Positions 10,032 to 22,700 of a stretch of DNA of 64,000 nucleotides are shown piece after piece. This DNA comes from Dyella flava (GTDB lineage: Bacteria; Pseudomonadota; Gammaproteobacteria; Xanthomonadales; Rhodanobacteraceae). The DNA lies in contig NZ_JADIKE010000036.1 in NCBI RefSeq assembly GCF_016904955.1, positions 200,021 to 264,020 on the forward strand, in the 5' to 3' direction. The stretch's first letter is position 1, and each line of letters begins with the position of its first letter. The notes beneath the pieces are model-generated. The model had not been told where the DNA came from and made no database searches. It worked only from the letters and a program-made list of their open reading frames with translations. The position numbers were made by a program, and so were the translations under genes.

Positions 10032-11183
10032 ATGCCCATGAGCGCGACGACTTCATCCATGTCCAGCACGACCCGCGAGGCCACCGCAGCCGTGAAAACC
10101 GATGAACGCGTTCGACGCATTCCGCTCTGGCGTAGCCTGATGCACCGCCCCGAATTCGGTTCCATCGCCGGCACGCTATTGGTGTTCGTGCTGTTCGGCA
10201 TCCTGGCCGGCGATTCGGGCATGTTCAACCTCGACGGCATCATGAACTGGGCCCAGGTAGCCGCCTATCTCGGCATCATCGCGGTGGGTGCGTGCCTGTT
10301 GATGATCGCCGGCGAATTCGACTTGTCGATCGGCTCGATGATCGGCTTCGCCGGCACCATGCTGGCGGTGCCGGCGATGTTCATGGGCTGGCCGATGTGG
10401 GCGGCAATGTTGTTCGCCTTCGCCGCCTGCATGGCGCTGGGCTGGTTGAACGGCTATCTCGTCGTGCGCACCAGGCTGCCGAGCTTTATCGTCACGCTGG
10501 CTTTCATGTTCATCCTGCGCGGACTGACCCTGGTGCTGTCCACGCATTTCGCCAACAGCACCATCGTCAGCGGCGTGGGCAACCGGATGGCCGGCGATCC
10601 GCTTACCCATGCCTTGTTCCAGGGCAGCGTGTTGAATGGCCTGTTCGTGTGGCTGGCGCATGCCGGTGTTATCACCACGCTGCCCAACGGTGAGCCGATC
10701 GTCGACGGCATTCCAAAAGTGCTGCTGTGGTGGCTGCTGGTCGCGGCGGCCGCGGGTTTCGTGCTCTCGCGCACACGCTTCGGCAACTGGATCTTCACCG
10801 TCGGCGGCGACGCGGCGGCCGCACAGAACGTCGGCGTACCGGTGCGCCGCGTCAAGATCAGCCTGTTCGTGTTCACGGCCTTCTGCGCCTGCCTGTTCGG
10901 CGTGCTGCAGGTCGCCGACGTCGGATCGGCCGCCGCCGATCGCGGCTTGCAGAAGGAATTCGAGGCGATCATCGCCGCGGTCATCGGCGGCAGCCTGCTG
11001 ACCGGCGGCTACGGCTCGGTGCTCGGCAGCTGTTTCGGCGCGCTGATCTTCGGCGTGGTGCAGATCGGCATCTCCTACACCAGCTTCGACTCCGACTGGT
11101 ATCGCGTTTTCCTCGGCACCATGCTGCTGCTTGCGGTGCTGTTCAATCACTACATCCGTTCGCGTGCGACCACGGGCAAGTGA
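10032..11183 (+). CDS. Sugar/inositol ABC importer, permease (RbsC/IatP-like)
   Basis: Inner-membrane channel of 383 residues, BPD_transp_2 family. A ~45-residue cytoplasmic leader precedes eight to ten hydrophobic segments. Conserved stretches are [45 protein letters not shown] and [19 protein letters not shown] (the cytoplasmic loop contacting the ATPase). [25 protein letters not shown] comes near the end. These match the ribose/inositol permease family. It follows the binding-protein gene by six bases; starts at 10032 or 10038 are equally possible. Confidence 0.88.
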   Translation: MPMSATTSSMSSTTREATAAVKTDERVRRIPLWRSLMHRPEFGSIAGTLLVFVLFGILAGDSGMFNLDGIMNWAQVAAYLGIIAVGACLLMIAGEFDLSIGSMIGFAGTMLAVPAMFMGWPMWAAMLFAFAACMALGWLNGYLVVRTRLPSFIVTLAFMFILRGLTLVLSTHFANSTIVSGVGNRMAGDPLTHALFQGSVLNGLFVWLAHAGVITTLPNGEPIVDGIPKVLLWWLLVAAAAGFVLSRTRFGNWIFTVGGDAAAAQNVGVPVRRVKISLFVFTAFCACLFGVLQVADVGSAAADRGLQKEFEAIIAAVIGGSLLTGGYGSVLGSCFGALIFGVVQIGISYTSFDSDWYRVFLGTMLLLAVLFNHYIRSRATTGK

Positions 11184-11193
11184 GGCCATCGCC

Positions 11194-11994
<801 letters not shown>

Positions 11995-12022
11995 GTCCTT
12001 CTCTATCCGGAACGATCCCGTG

Positions 12023-13975
12023 ATGAACGAACGCACCTACGATCTGATCTGTCTCGGCCGCCTCGCCGTCGATCTGTATGCGCAACAACCCGGCGCACGG
12101 CTGGAAGACGCCGCCAGCTTCGCCAAATATCTCGGCGGCTCCTCCGCCAACGCGGCGTTCGGCGCAACGCGGCTCGGCCTGCGCACCGCCATGCTGAGTC
12201 GCGTCGGCGACGACCATATGGGCCGATTCCTGCTCGAAACCCTGCGGCGCGAAGGCTGCGACGTCAGCCAGGTGCGTGTCGACCGCGCACGGCTGACCGC
12301 CCTGGTGCTGCTCGGCATCAAGGACCGCGACACCTTCCCGCTGATCTTCTACCGCGAAAACTGCGCCGACATGGCGATCGGCGCGGACGATATCGACGAA
12401 GCCTTCATCGCGTCCAGCCGCGCGCTGGCCATCACCGGCACGCATTTCTCCACGCCCGGCGTGCACGCAGCCAGCAGCAAGGCGCTGGCATGTGCGCGCC
12501 AGCACGGCGTGCGCACCGTGCTGGATATCGATTACCGTCCCGTGCTGTGGGGACTCACCGGACGCGGCGACGGCGAAACCCGCTTTATCGCCAACGACGG
12601 CGTAACGGCGCATCTGCAGGCGATCCTGTCGCAGTTCGACCTGATCGTCGGCACCGAAGAAGAATTCCAGATCGCCGGTGGCAGCAAACATCTGCTCGAC
12701 GCCCTGCACGCCGTCCGCGCGGTGACGCCGGCAACGTTGGTGATCAAGCGCGGCGCCTTGGGTTGCAGTGTGATCGAAGGCGCCATTCCCGCGGATCTCG
12801 AGCAGGCCCCCACCTATCACGGCACCCGGGTGGAAGTGCTCAACGTGCTTGGTGCGGGCGACGCGTTTATCGCCGGCTTCCTGTATGGCTGGCTGCGCGG
12901 CGAAAGCATCGAACGCAGCTGCGCCTACGCCAACGCCTGCGGCGCCATCGTGGTATCACGCCACGGCTGCGCGCCGGCCATGCCGAGCCGTGCGGAGCTG
13001 GACTATTTTCTGGCGCATGCCGACCGTCTGCAGCGCCCCGATCGCGATGATGAACTCGCGCACCTGCACCGCGTCAGCGTGGCGCGCCCGGTGTGGAACG
13101 ATCTGCACATCTTCGCCTTCGACCATCGCAGCCAGTTCTATGACCTCGCATGCGCATGCGGCGCCGACGAATCCCAGCTACCCCGGCTCAAGCAATTGCT
13201 GGTGGAGGCGGTGGCGAAAACCGAGCACGACCTGGGCCTGCAGCAGCACGTGGGCGTGCTGATCGACCAGCGCTACGGACAGGACGCCTTGAACGCCGCC
13301 ACCGGGCGCGGCTGGTGGATCGGCCGCCCGATGGAAATGCCGGGCTCGCTTCCGCTGGAATTCGAACACGGGCGCTCGGTTGGCAGCCAGTTGCAACACT
13401 GGCCGCTTGAACACACCGTCAAATGCCTGGTGTTCTTCGATCCCGACGACAACGCGGAATCGCGGCTGGAACAGGAAACCCAACTGCTCACGCTATACGG
13501 CGCCGTGAAACAGAGCGGCCACGAATTGCTGCTGGAGGTGATCCCGCCCGCCCGTTCCACCACCGGCACGCCTGGCGAGGGCGAGCGCGTGTTGCGTGCG
13601 ATGAAGCGCATCTACAACCTAGGCATCCGTCCCGAATGGTGGAAGCTGAAACCCTTGCCCGCGCAGGAATGGGCCGCCGTCGATGCACTGATCGCCGAAC
13701 GCGATCCCTACTGCCGTGGCGTGGTGCTGCTCGGTCTCAACGCGTCGTTCGAAGAACTGGCCGAAGGTTTCGCCGCCGCCGCGCACAGCAGCAGCTGCCG
13801 AGGCTTCGCCGTCGGCCGCAGTCTGTTTGTGGAACCGGCCAGCACATGGCTGCGTGGCGAGATCGATGATGCAACCTTAGTCGCGCGTGCCGCACAACAG
13901 TTTGCCGAACTCGCCGGACTCTGGCAGCGGGCGCGCAATGGTCAACCGCGCAAGAGCACAGGAGTTGCCGCATGA
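12023..13975 (+). CDS. iolC: 5-dehydro-2-deoxygluconokinase fused to DUF2090 aldolase-like domain
   Basis: 650-residue two-domain enzyme. Residues 1-~325 are a PfkB sugar kinase: LGGSSANAAFGATRLGL (PfkB signature 1) and NVLGAGDAFIAGFLYGW (signature 2, catalytic Asp). It phosphorylates 2-deoxy-5-keto-gluconate. Residues ~335-640 are DUF2090, starting WNDLHIFAFDHRSQFYD and including LGVLIDQRYGQDAL-like and GYEVIPP-like segments. In several proteobacteria DUF2090 is attached to IolC. It resembles class I aldolases of the LacD/DKGP type, so it plausibly does the IolJ job of splitting the phosphate ester into dihydroxyacetone phosphate and malonate semialdehyde. No separate iolJ is present in the window, which fits. 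The stop overlaps iolD by 4 bp. Confidence 0.92.
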   Translation: MNERTYDLICLGRLAVDLYAQQPGARLEDAASFAKYLGGSSANAAFGATRLGLRTAMLSRVGDDHMGRFLLETLRREGCDVSQVRVDRARLTALVLLGIKDRDTFPLIFYRENCADMAIGADDIDEAFIASSRALAITGTHFSTPGVHAASSKALACARQHGVRTVLDIDYRPVLWGLTGRGDGETRFIANDGVTAHLQAILSQFDLIVGTEEEFQIAGGSKHLLDALHAVRAVTPATLVIKRGALGCSVIEGAIPADLEQAPTYHGTRVEVLNVLGAGDAFIAGFLYGWLRGESIERSCAYANACGAIVVSRHGCAPAMPSRAELDYFLAHADRLQRPDRDDELAHLHRVSVARPVWNDLHIFAFDHRSQFYDLACACGADESQLPRLKQLLVEAVAKTEHDLGLQQHVGVLIDQRYGQDALNAATGRGWWIGRPMEMPGSLPLEFEHGRSVGSQLQHWPLEHTVKCLVFFDPDDNAESRLEQETQLLTLYGAVKQSGHELLLEVIPPARSTTGTPGEGERVLRAMKRIYNLGIRPEWWKLKPLPAQEWAAVDALIAERDPYCRGVVLLGLNASFEELAEGFAAAAHSSSCRGFAVGRSLFVEPASTWLRGEIDDATLVARAAQQFAELAGLWQRARNGQPRKSTGVAA

Positions 13976-15840
13976 GTACCACCGTGCGCATGACCATGGC
14001 GCAGGCCCTGGTGCGTTACCTCACTGCGCAAAAAGTGCGCGACGAAGCCAGCGGTGAGTTGCTGCCGCTGTTCGGCGGCATGTTTGCCATCTTCGGCCAC
14101 GGCAATGTCGCGGGCCTCGGCGAAGCGCTGTATACCTATCACGACCAGCTTCCCACCTATCGCGCGCACAACGAGCAGGCGATGGCGAACGCGGCGATCG
14201 CCTACGCCAAGGCGCATATGCGGCGGCGCATGATGGCGGTAACCACCTCGATTGGCCCGGGCGCGACCAACCTGCTGACCTCGGCCGCCCTGGCCCACGT
14301 CAATCGCCTGCCGGTATTGCTGCTGCCCGGCGATGTCTTCATATCGCGCGCGCCAGACCCGGTGCTGCAACAACTGGAAGATTTCGGCGACGGCACGCTC
14401 AGCGTCAATGATTGCTTCCGCCCCGTATCGCGCTATTTCGACCGTATCGTCAAACCCGAACAACTGCTCACCGCACTGCCGCGCGCCATGCACGTGCTCA
14501 CTGATCCGGCGCAGTGCGGCCCGGTGACCCTGGCGCTGCCGCAGGATGTGCAGACCGAGGCCTACGATTGGCCGAAGCAGTTCTTCGCCGAACGCGTGCA
14601 TCACTTCCGCCGCATGCCACCGGCCGTGGAAGACATCGCCGCCGCCGCGCAGGCACTGCGTCATGCCAGGCATCCGGTCATGGTGATCGGCGGTGGCGCG
14701 CTCTATGCGCAGGCCAGCGAAGCCGTGCGGCGCTTTGCCGAAGCGCATGGCGTACCGGTCGCTGAAACGCAGGCCGGCAAAGGCACCCTCGCCTGGCATC
14801 ATCCATTGCAGCTTGGCCCCGCCGGCGTATGCGGCTCCACCGCTGCCAACGAAATGCTGGCCGATGCGGACGTGGTGCTTGCCGTCGGCACGCGCCTGCA
14901 GGATTTCACCACCGGCTCCAACGCACTCTACTGCCAGGCGCGCATCGTCACGCTCAACGTCAATGGCTATGACGCGATCAAAGGCGGCAACGTGCAAGTG
15001 CTGGCCGATGCCACGCTGGGCCTGGAAGCGTTGTCAGCCGCCCTGGATACGTGGCAAAGCGACCACGCATGGCGCGCGCGCGCGGAGCACGAAGCGAAAG
15101 ATTGGCGCAGCATCGTCGACGGTATCACCGGCTGCCGAGAACTGCCCGCCCGCACCCTGCCCTACGACGGGGAAATCATCGGCGCCGTGCAGCGCTCGCA
15201 TGTTGACTCAACGCGCCGCGACATCGTGGTCTGCGCCGCCGGCACCTTGCCCGGCGAACTGGAAAAGCTCTGGCGCACCGAAACGCCCGGCGGATACCAC
15301 GTGGAATACGGCTATTCCTGTATGGGCTACGAGATCGCCGGCGGCCTTGGCGTGAAGATGGCCAAGCCGGATCGCGAGGTGATCGTGATGCTCGGCGACG
15401 GCAGTTACCTGATGCTCAATGCCGAGATCGCCACCTCCGTGATGCTGGGCCACAAGCTGATCGTCATCGTGCTGGACAACCGCGGCTTCGGTTGCATCAA
15501 CCGCCTGCAACAGGAATGCGGCGGCGTGCCGTTCAACAACATGTTCGAGGACTGCCTGCACGGTCCGGATGGCATCCCGTCGATCGATTTCGCCGCGCAT
15601 GCACACGCGATGGGCGCACACGCCGAACACGTGCGCAGCATCGCCATGCTTGAGCAGGCGCTGGCACGCGCCCGTGCGTCCACCCGCACCTATGTGATCG
15701 CCATCGACACCGATCATCGCCGCACCACCGAACAAGGCGGCTGCTGGTGGGAGGTGGCGGTGCCCGAAGTTTCCGAACACGAAGCCGTGCAGCGGGCACG
15801 CCGTGACTACGACATCGCCAAGAAGCAACAGCACAGGTAA
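13972..15840 (+). CDS. iolD: 3D-(3,5/4)-trihydroxycyclohexane-1,2-dione hydrolase
   Basis: Thiamine-diphosphate enzyme of 622 residues that hydrolytically opens the diketo-inositol ring to 5-deoxy-glucuronate. The three-domain TPP fold is visible. The N-terminal Pyr domain has the conserved glutamate in YRAHNEQAMANAAIAYAKA and TSIGPGATNLLTSAA. A central domain begins near residue 220 (HPVMVIGGGALYAQA). The C-terminal PP domain has the TPP motif GDGSYLMLNAEIATSVMLGHK...VLDN near residues 478-510. GGVPFNNMFEDC and QGGCWWEVAVPEVS are typical of IolD. Start ATG at 13972 overlaps the iolC stop, with AGGAG upstream. Confidence 0.95.
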   Translation: MSTTVRMTMAQALVRYLTAQKVRDEASGELLPLFGGMFAIFGHGNVAGLGEALYTYHDQLPTYRAHNEQAMANAAIAYAKAHMRRRMMAVTTSIGPGATNLLTSAALAHVNRLPVLLLPGDVFISRAPDPVLQQLEDFGDGTLSVNDCFRPVSRYFDRIVKPEQLLTALPRAMHVLTDPAQCGPVTLALPQDVQTEAYDWPKQFFAERVHHFRRMPPAVEDIAAAAQALRHARHPVMVIGGGALYAQASEAVRRFAEAHGVPVAETQAGKGTLAWHHPLQLGPAGVCGSTAANEMLADADVVLAVGTRLQDFTTGSNALYCQARIVTLNVNGYDAIKGGNVQVLADATLGLEALSAALDTWQSDHAWRARAEHEAKDWRSIVDGITGCRELPARTLPYDGEIIGAVQRSHVDSTRRDIVVCAAGTLPGELEKLWRTETPGGYHVEYGYSCMGYEIAGGLGVKMAKPDREVIVMLGDGSYLMLNAEIATSVMLGHKLIVIVLDNRGFGCINRLQQECGGVPFNNMFEDCLHGPDGIPSIDFAAHAHAMGAHAEHVRSIAMLEQALARARASTRTYVIAIDTDHRRTTEQGGCWWEVAVPEVSEHEAVQRARRDYDIAKKQQHR

Positions 15841-15845
15841 CAGCC

Positions 15846-16763
15846 ATGGCTGAGCAACATTTCGCGGTAAAGATCGGCATCAACCCGATCAGCTGGAGCA
15901 ACGATGACCTGCCCTCGCTCGGCGGCGAAACCCCCTTGTCCACCGCGCTGAGCGAGGGACGCGCGATCGGTTACCAAGGTTTCGAACTCGGCAACAAGTT
16001 TCCGCGCGAGCCCAAGGCCCTGCGCGAACTGATGGCGGGCTACGGCCTGGACGTCGTCTCCGGCTGGTATTCCGGACAACTCGCCGCGCGCCCGGTCGAG
16101 GAAGAAATCGCCGCGGTGGCATCGCATCTGCGATTGCTCGCCGAAAACGGCTGCAAGGTGATGGTGTATGGCGAAGTGGCCGATTCAATCCAGGGAGATC
16201 GCACGCAGCCACTGTACAAACGCCCACGCTTCCGCGATGACGACGCGTTCAAGCGCTACGGCGACAAACTGACTGCATTCGGCGCGCACTTGCTCAGGCA
16301 AGGCGTGCGCCTGGCCTATCACCATCACATGGGTGCCTACGTGCAGGCGCCCGAGGATATCGATCGCGTGATGGCTAGCACCGGCGACGAAGTCGGCTTG
16401 CTGTTCGACAGCGGCCACGCCTATTTCGGCGGCGGCGACCCGCTCGCCGTGCTCAAGGCGCACATCGACCGCGTCTGCCACGTGCACTGCAAGGATGTGC
16501 GCGCGGACATGATCCGGCATGCGCGCAATCGCCAGTGGAGTTTTCTCGATGCCGTGTTGAACGGCGTGTTCACTGTACCGGGCGATGGCGCCATCGACTT
16601 CGCCGCGATCGTCGATGCGCTGCGCACGCATGCCTATCAAGGCTGGCTGGTGGTCGAAGCGGAACAGGATCCCGCGGTGGCGCCCAGTTACGCCTATGCC
16701 GAAAAGGGTTACCGCACGCTGCGTGCGCTGGTCGATGGCACGCCGCTGAAGGAGGTCGCATGA
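15846..16763 (+). CDS. iolE: Inosose dehydratase
   Basis: 305-residue TIM-barrel (AP endonuclease 2 superfamily) enzyme that dehydrates scyllo-inosose. It opens with VKIGINPISWSNDDLPSLGGETPL, a near-invariant IolE start. Metal ligands are expected from LAYHHHMGAYVQ, LLFDSGHAYFGGGDP, CHVHCKDVR and VVEAEQDP. Two residues separate the iolD stop from this start, and the stop overlaps iolB by 4 bp, so the gene sits in the middle of a coupled transcript. Confidence 0.95.
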   Translation: MAEQHFAVKIGINPISWSNDDLPSLGGETPLSTALSEGRAIGYQGFELGNKFPREPKALRELMAGYGLDVVSGWYSGQLAARPVEEEIAAVASHLRLLAENGCKVMVYGEVADSIQGDRTQPLYKRPRFRDDDAFKRYGDKLTAFGAHLLRQGVRLAYHHHMGAYVQAPEDIDRVMASTGDEVGLLFDSGHAYFGGGDPLAVLKAHIDRVCHVHCKDVRADMIRHARNRQWSFLDAVLNGVFTVPGDGAIDFAAIVDALRTHAYQGWLVVEAEQDPAVAPSYAYAEKGYRTLRALVDGTPLKEVA

Positions 16764-17554
16764 GCCTGTTGGTCAAAGCCAAGCCGCAGGGCCGCGAGAT
16801 CGTCAAGGTCACGCCCGCCTCGGCCGGCTGGAAACATGTCGGCTTCGAAGGTTTCCGGCTTGCCGCCGGTGAACGCCTGCAGCTCACGCTGCCACACGCG
16901 CGCGAAGGCTGCCTGGTCGTGCTCACCGGAACCGTCAGCGTGCAGGCTGGCCACGAACACTTCGAACAGCTCGGCGGCCGCGCCAGCGTGTTCGAGGAAC
17001 GCTCGCCGGATGCGATCTATGCCCCGCCCGGCACGTCATTCGAGATCACCGCACACGACGCGGCCGAACTCGCCCTGGCCACCGCGCCGGGAACCGGCCG
17101 CTATCCGCTGCGCCGGATTCCGGCCGCCGGCATGAAACGCTCCGTGCGCGGCAAGGACACCAATACCCGCTATATCTGCGACATCCTGCCGGAAACCGAA
17201 CCGGCCGAATCGCTGCTGGTGGTGGAAGTGGTGACACCGGCCGCGCATTCGTCCAGCTATCCGCCGCACAAGCACGACACCGACAACCTGCCGCTGGAAA
17301 GCCGGCTGGAAGAAACCTATTACCACCGCATCGATCCGCCGCAAGGCTTCGCCTTCCAGCGCGTGTACACCGACGAACGCGACCTGGACGAATCGATGGC
17401 CGTCTACGACCACGACGTGGTGATGGTGCCGCGTGGCTATCACCCGGTGGTGATGCCCCACGGTTACCGCGGCTATTACCTCAACGTCATGGCCGGCCCG
17501 CACCGCGAATGGCACTTCAAGAATGACCCTGCGCATGACTGGCTGATGCGCTGA
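16760..17554 (+). CDS. iolB: 5-deoxy-glucuronate isomerase
   Basis: Cupin-type isomerase (264 residues) converting 5-deoxy-glucuronate to 2-deoxy-5-keto-gluconate, the substrate of the IolC kinase domain. Family marks: [42 protein letters not shown] with metal-binding histidines, then [20 protein letters not shown] and [12 protein letters not shown] at 16760 lies inside the iolE stop and has an excellent ribosome site (AAGGAGGT). A longer frame back to 16535 is an overlap with iolE and is rejected. Confidence 0.95.
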   Translation: MSLLVKAKPQGREIVKVTPASAGWKHVGFEGFRLAAGERLQLTLPHAREGCLVVLTGTVSVQAGHEHFEQLGGRASVFEERSPDAIYAPPGTSFEITAHDAAELALATAPGTGRYPLRRIPAAGMKRSVRGKDTNTRYICDILPETEPAESLLVVEVVTPAAHSSSYPPHKHDTDNLPLESRLEETYYHRIDPPQGFAFQRVYTDERDLDESMAVYDHDVVMVPRGYHPVVMPHGYRGYYLNVMAGPHREWHFKNDPAHDWLMR

Positions 17555-17679
17555 ACACCCGCAGTGAGATAAGAGAAGTGAGAGAAGCGCACGCTCGTTC
17601 CGATGCAAGTTGGCCGCGACGCGACCGGCTTGCACTCGCGCCTCTTCATTCACTGCTAAAGAAAGAGAGGAATACGCTT

Positions 17680-19203
17680 ATGTCCGCGCAACCATCCGAA
17701 CGCAACGCACCGCAGCCGATTGGCCATTACATCAACGGCGAATACCGCAACATCAGCAGTGCCAGCGTGCCTTCCTTCAATCCGGCCAGCGGTACGATCA
17801 CCGGCGCGGTCGCCCTGGCCACCGCGGCTGAGGTGGATCTTGCGGTGCAAGCCGCCCAGGCCGCTTTTCCGGACTGGTCGCAGACACCGCCGCTGAAACG
17901 CGCACGCGTGATGTTCCGCTTCAAGGAACTGATCGAGCGTGACCTGGACCAGCTGGCCGCCGTCATCACCCGCGAGCACGGCAAGGTGCTGTCCGATGCC
18001 AAGGGTGAACTGGTCCGCGGCCTGGAAGTGGTCGAATATGCCTGCGGCATTCCCGAACTGCTGAAAGGCGATTACACCGAACAGATCGCCAACGGCCTCG
18101 ACGCCTGGACCATGCGCCAGCCGCTGGGCGTATGCGCCGGCATCACACCGTTCAATTTCCCGGCGATGGTGCCGATGTGGATGTTCCCGATGGCGATCGC
18201 CTGCGGCAACACTTTCGTGCTCAAGCCGTCCGAGCGCGATCCTTCGGTCTCGCTCATGTTGGCCGGCTTGCTTAAGGAAGCCGGCTTGCCGGATGGCGTC
18301 TTCAATGTCGTGCAAGGCGACAAAGTCGCCGTGGATGCCTTGCTCGATCACCCGGAGGTACGCGCGATCAGCTTCGTCGGCTCCACCCCGATCGCCCAAT
18401 ACATCTACGCACGCGGCACCGTCAGCGGCAAGCGCGTGCAGGCGCTGGGCGGCGCCAAGAATCACATGATCGTGATGCCCGATGCCAATATCGAAAAAGC
18501 CGCCGATGCGTTGATCGGCGCGGGCTATGGCGCGGCCGGCGAGCGTTGCATGGCGATCTCGGTAGCCGTTGCCGTCGGTGATGCCACCGCCGATGCCCTG
18601 GTAGAAAAACTCGCCCCGATGGTGCGCGCCCTGCGCATCGGCGATGGCATGGGTGACAAGGTCGAGATGGGCCCGGTGATCACCGCCCAGCATCGCGACA
18701 AGATCACCGGCTACATCGATGACGGTGTCGCGGCCGGCGCCAGCCTGGTGGTGGATGGTCGCGGCCATCGCGTGGCCGGCTGCGAACAGGGTTTCTTCCT
18801 CGGCGGCAGCCTGTTCGATCGCGTAACGCCGGCGATGCGCATCTACCAGGAGGAAATCTTCGGACCGGTGCTGTGCGTCGTGCGCGCACCGGATTTCGCC
18901 ACCGCACTGAAGCTGACCGACGAACACCCCTACGGCAACGGCACCGCCATTTTCACACGCGACGGCCACGTCGCCCGCGAGTTCGCCCATCGCGTGCAAG
19001 TCGGCATGATCGGCATCAACGTGCCGATTCCGGTACCGATGGCGTTCCACAGCTTTGGCGGCTGGAAGAAAAGCCTGATGGGCGACCATCACGCACACGG
19101 TCCCGAAGCGGTGCGCTTCTACACCCGGCAGAAAGCGGTCACGCAGCGCTGGTTGAGCAGCGAGGGCAGCCAGGGTGCCGAGTTCGCCATGCCTACGCAT
19201 TGA
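17680..19203 (+). CDS. iolA: CoA-acylating methylmalonate/malonate-semialdehyde dehydrogenase
   Basis: 507-residue aldehyde dehydrogenase (MmsA/IolA family) that turns malonate semialdehyde into acetyl-CoA and CO2, the last inositol-specific step; methylmalonate semialdehyde is the alternative substrate in valine breakdown. Visible motifs: [58 protein letters not shown], and the catalytic cysteine in [14 protein letters not shown] near residue 290. The GERCMA context, without the general-base Glu of ordinary ALDHs, marks the CoA-acylating branch. ATG at 17680 is preceded by GAGAGG. A 125-base spacer separates it from iolB, so it may have its own promoter, though I see no clear boxes. Confidence 0.95.
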   Translation: MSAQPSERNAPQPIGHYINGEYRNISSASVPSFNPASGTITGAVALATAAEVDLAVQAAQAAFPDWSQTPPLKRARVMFRFKELIERDLDQLAAVITREHGKVLSDAKGELVRGLEVVEYACGIPELLKGDYTEQIANGLDAWTMRQPLGVCAGITPFNFPAMVPMWMFPMAIACGNTFVLKPSERDPSVSLMLAGLLKEAGLPDGVFNVVQGDKVAVDALLDHPEVRAISFVGSTPIAQYIYARGTVSGKRVQALGGAKNHMIVMPDANIEKAADALIGAGYGAAGERCMAISVAVAVGDATADALVEKLAPMVRALRIGDGMGDKVEMGPVITAQHRDKITGYIDDGVAAGASLVVDGRGHRVAGCEQGFFLGGSLFDRVTPAMRIYQEEIFGPVLCVVRAPDFATALKLTDEHPYGNGTAIFTRDGHVAREFAHRVQVGMIGINVPIPVPMAFHSFGGWKKSLMGDHHAHGPEAVRFYTRQKAVTQRWLSSEGSQGAEFAMPTH

Positions 19204-19772
19204 ACCTAAAAAGAGGCCCGGCCAGAGCGGAACGGCATAAACAACCCCTGTTGTTTAATGATATTTCGCTCATCGTAAAGGAATGCAGTTCCATATAAAC
19301 CAACCGACGGCCACTTATCCCATCCATCCAAATCTTGCTCGGCGACGTCAGGTTCCGAAGGCGTTCAATTTAGGCATTCTGGTTGCCCATTTGCAACGCA
19401 AGCCCTGCCAGCGAAGCGGCCATCAAAAGCCTTTCACAGGATAATGATGGGGCAGCAAATAGGCGTCACGAAGCCCGATGTAACCGGGGATTGACACGGT
19501 TCAAATTCCAGGAGCATAGTGAAAAAAGGGATTGACCAGAAGTGATGTTATCTGCATCACTGCCGCTGCAAACGATGACACAGGGGATCGTATGCTGACG
19601 CTTAGTATGGATATATCGTCGCGGTATTTCGTCTTTTCCAGTCTTCGGAAAGACCTCGTTCGTATTCGGCCGCATTTCGCCGACTAACGCTCATCAAAAG
19701 TCCGATGCGTGCTTGGGCAATTGCGCCCAAATGGCGCGTTCCTTTGCTCTGTCTTTCATTCGAGAAATGGGT
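19204..19772. other. Intergenic region before the RHS gene
   Basis: About 570 bases without a convincing gene. Composition drops from the GC-rich inositol genes to a more even mix, marking the left edge of the RHS island. A short hairpin lies at 19239-19256 (AAACAAC-CCCT-GTTGTTT). A TTGACA at 19491 has CATAGT 18 bases downstream, a modest promoter candidate. No tRNA, integrase or direct repeat was seen at this edge. Confidence 0.5.
19239..19256 (+). terminator. Terminator-like hairpin after iolA
   Basis: A 7-bp perfect stem (AAACAAC/GTTGTTT) with a CCCT loop starts 35 bases after the iolA stop. The stem is AT-rich and the following bases are AATGATATTT rather than a T-run, so it would be weak. 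Confidence 0.35.
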
Positions 19773-22700
19773 ATGACGAAGGCATTGAATTGCTTAAATC
19801 CGGTTCGTCTGTTCAAGCTTGATGGGCGAACAGTTCCTCAGATCGCCGCTAGCGCGAAAAGAAGGGCCAGTGCTGGGAAATTTTTTAACGTAAAGCTGAT
19901 GACCGCACTTGCCTTGCTGGTCGCCGTCACGGGCGTAAGTAACTTAATGATTCCCATAGCACATGCGGATGATGATGTAATCGGTTCGGACGGCGGTGGT
20001 GTTAGTGGTGGTGACGCTGGCGGTGGCGGTGGTTTTATAGGTGTCGTCAACCTTCCCCCAGTTAATGTGACCGCTACTACTGAAGATACTGTTTACCCGG
20101 ATCTCGGCTCGGTCACCGGATCGCCTTTCGTGACGACCATTCCTGATGTGGTGGAGATAGGTCCAGGTGGTGGCGGTTCGGTGCACACGCCAGCGAGTAA
20201 AGCCACAACCGATAAAAAGACTCAAAACCCCAATCCTTGCCCGGATAACCAGGGCGATCCGATCATGATGAGCACGGGCAACAAAGCAGTGACCGTGACA
20301 GAATTTACGCTTCCGGGCGAAATGGGGCTTCAGTTTGAGAGGTTCTATAACTCGAAGTTTCTGGGGTCCACTGAAAATGCCGGGATGTGGACGGATAGCA
20401 TCGACTTCGAATTGTCCGGAACGAACTGCAGTTGGACTGGGCAATCGGGCGTTCCCGCTCACTGCAGCTCCATCACTTTCATTCGTCCGGATGGATCGCA
20501 ACTTGTCTTTCCAACCACGAATCCCACACCCTATTCCAATGGCCTGGATACGGTCAGCTCCTTTCCCAATGCTGGTCCATTTACGGGAGTTGGCACCGCA
20601 CTTCTGACCTATAACGGCAACGGGTATACCGTCCAGGATGAAGATTCCCACATCCTTACCTTCAATGCCTCAGGACAGCTCCTTTCGATTAAGGATCTTG
20701 CCGGAGTGGGCTGGACGATCACCCATCCCAGTCAAACCACCACACTCGTTACGCATACATCAGGACAGTCCTACAGCATTGTGCAGACTCCGCAAAGCGG
20801 CAGTGCCATGGAAGTCCAGGTTACTGACCCCTCGGGGAACGTCTATACGTATCAGAGCAGCAATGCGCAATCTTCACTTAGCAGCATCGGGTTGATCAGC
20901 TCGGTCACTTATCCAGGATCGCCGACCACCACCGTCACCTACACCTATCAGGAGGCACCTGGCAACTCTTCGGCGAACGAGCTGACCGAGGTGGCTTACA
21001 ACGGTGTTGCCCACGACATCACCACTTACGACAGCAACGGCAACGCAAATTCGTCGAGCATGGCGGATGGAACTCAAAATACGTCCATTGTGTATAGCTC
21101 CAATAGCACAGGACGGGTTGCTACGGCCACCAATGCGCTCGGCCACGTGACTGTCTACCAGTATAACGCGAGCGGACTCTTGGTATCGATTACGGGTAAT
21201 GCATCTGCAAACTGTGCTGCTACATATGCAACCAATAGTTACGATGAAAACGGAAACATGAGCTCATCGACAGATAACATGGGCCGTGTGATCAATTACA
21301 CGTACGCCAGCAACGGCTTACTTCAGCAAACGATACAAGCGCCTGGTGAATTCCAACGATCAATCACGTACAACTGGGATGCTACGCCTGGCACGGATCG
21401 ACTTTTGTCGATGACCATCGCTGGATATTCAGCCACTTCTTATACTTATAACGCACAGGGCCGCTTAGCTTCCGTTACAACGGAAAATTTGACAAGTAAC
21501 GGAGTGGCTAATCAAACAAGAACTACCACGTATAGCTACTCGCTTTATAGCGACGGGATGGTGGCAAGTAAGACAGTGACATATCCATCATCGGGCAATG
21601 CCAACACCGTCACGTACTCTTACAACACAGACGGATTTCTCACGTCGGTTACAAACGCCTTAGGGCAGAGCGTGGCCTACGGAAATATAGATGCCATCGG
21701 CGAGCCGGGCACAACCACATCTATCAACGGTGATGTAACTAATTATGCGTACACTGCAGGAAGATTGACGACGCAATCGCACGCACATAATGGAACAACA
21801 TACACCAAATATTTCTACTACGACGCCAATTCGCGCAACGTATCAAAAGTCATTCAGTATGACGGCGAAACGGTCGTTAACAACTATGACGCCGACTTCA
21901 AGGTTACATCTTCCGTTTGGACTGGTCCGTCGGGGGCGTCTATCACGAAATCCCTTGCATACGACGCCAATGGTGATGTAACCGGTGAGAGCCTGACGCG
22001 CGCAGGCGCCTCGAGTCCCGACTATTCAGTCAGCACGGCATATGATCAGCTGGGAAGAGTCATTTCCATTATTGGAAACAACGGCCAAAAAGAATCCATC
22101 ACTTACAACGGCAATGGTCAAGTTGCCAGCAAAAGTAACGCTCTAGGCGAGACAACTCAGTACACCTACGATAGCTATGGAAGGCTTCAGTATGTCTATG
22201 ATCCGACCAATAAATCAGAGGTGTACTACTACGATTTCGGTGACGACCCTATCGAGATCATAGATCCTCGAGGCTTAGCCACCACGTACACCTATGATGG
22301 ATTTGGCCAAAAATGGTCGATGAATAGTCCGGATACCGGGACGACAAGCTATAGCTACGACGCTTTTGGGCGTTTGTCTTCCAAGACCATGGCCAATGGA
22401 TCTTCCATAAGCTACAGCTATGACACCCTCAATCGTGTCACTGAAAAGAATGGTGGCTCGCAGGTGTATAACTACACCTACGATTCCTGCACTTACGGGG
22501 CCGGGCGGTTGTGTAGCTACAACGGCACTACAGGGGGTGGCGGTGCATCGACATTGACCTATACGATCGAGGGTCTGGTGAACACTCGGTCAGACACCAC
22601 ATTCCTTGGCACGGCAACGACAACCTATTCGTATGACGAGATGAATCGTCTTACTCAAATAGTAGCCGGAAGCACCTACACGGCTAACTATAATTACACC

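Noticed and set aside
17656..19200. A 514-codon minus-strand open frame
   Set aside because: Lies entirely opposite iolA, whose protein is unmistakable; the shadow has no recognisable motif.
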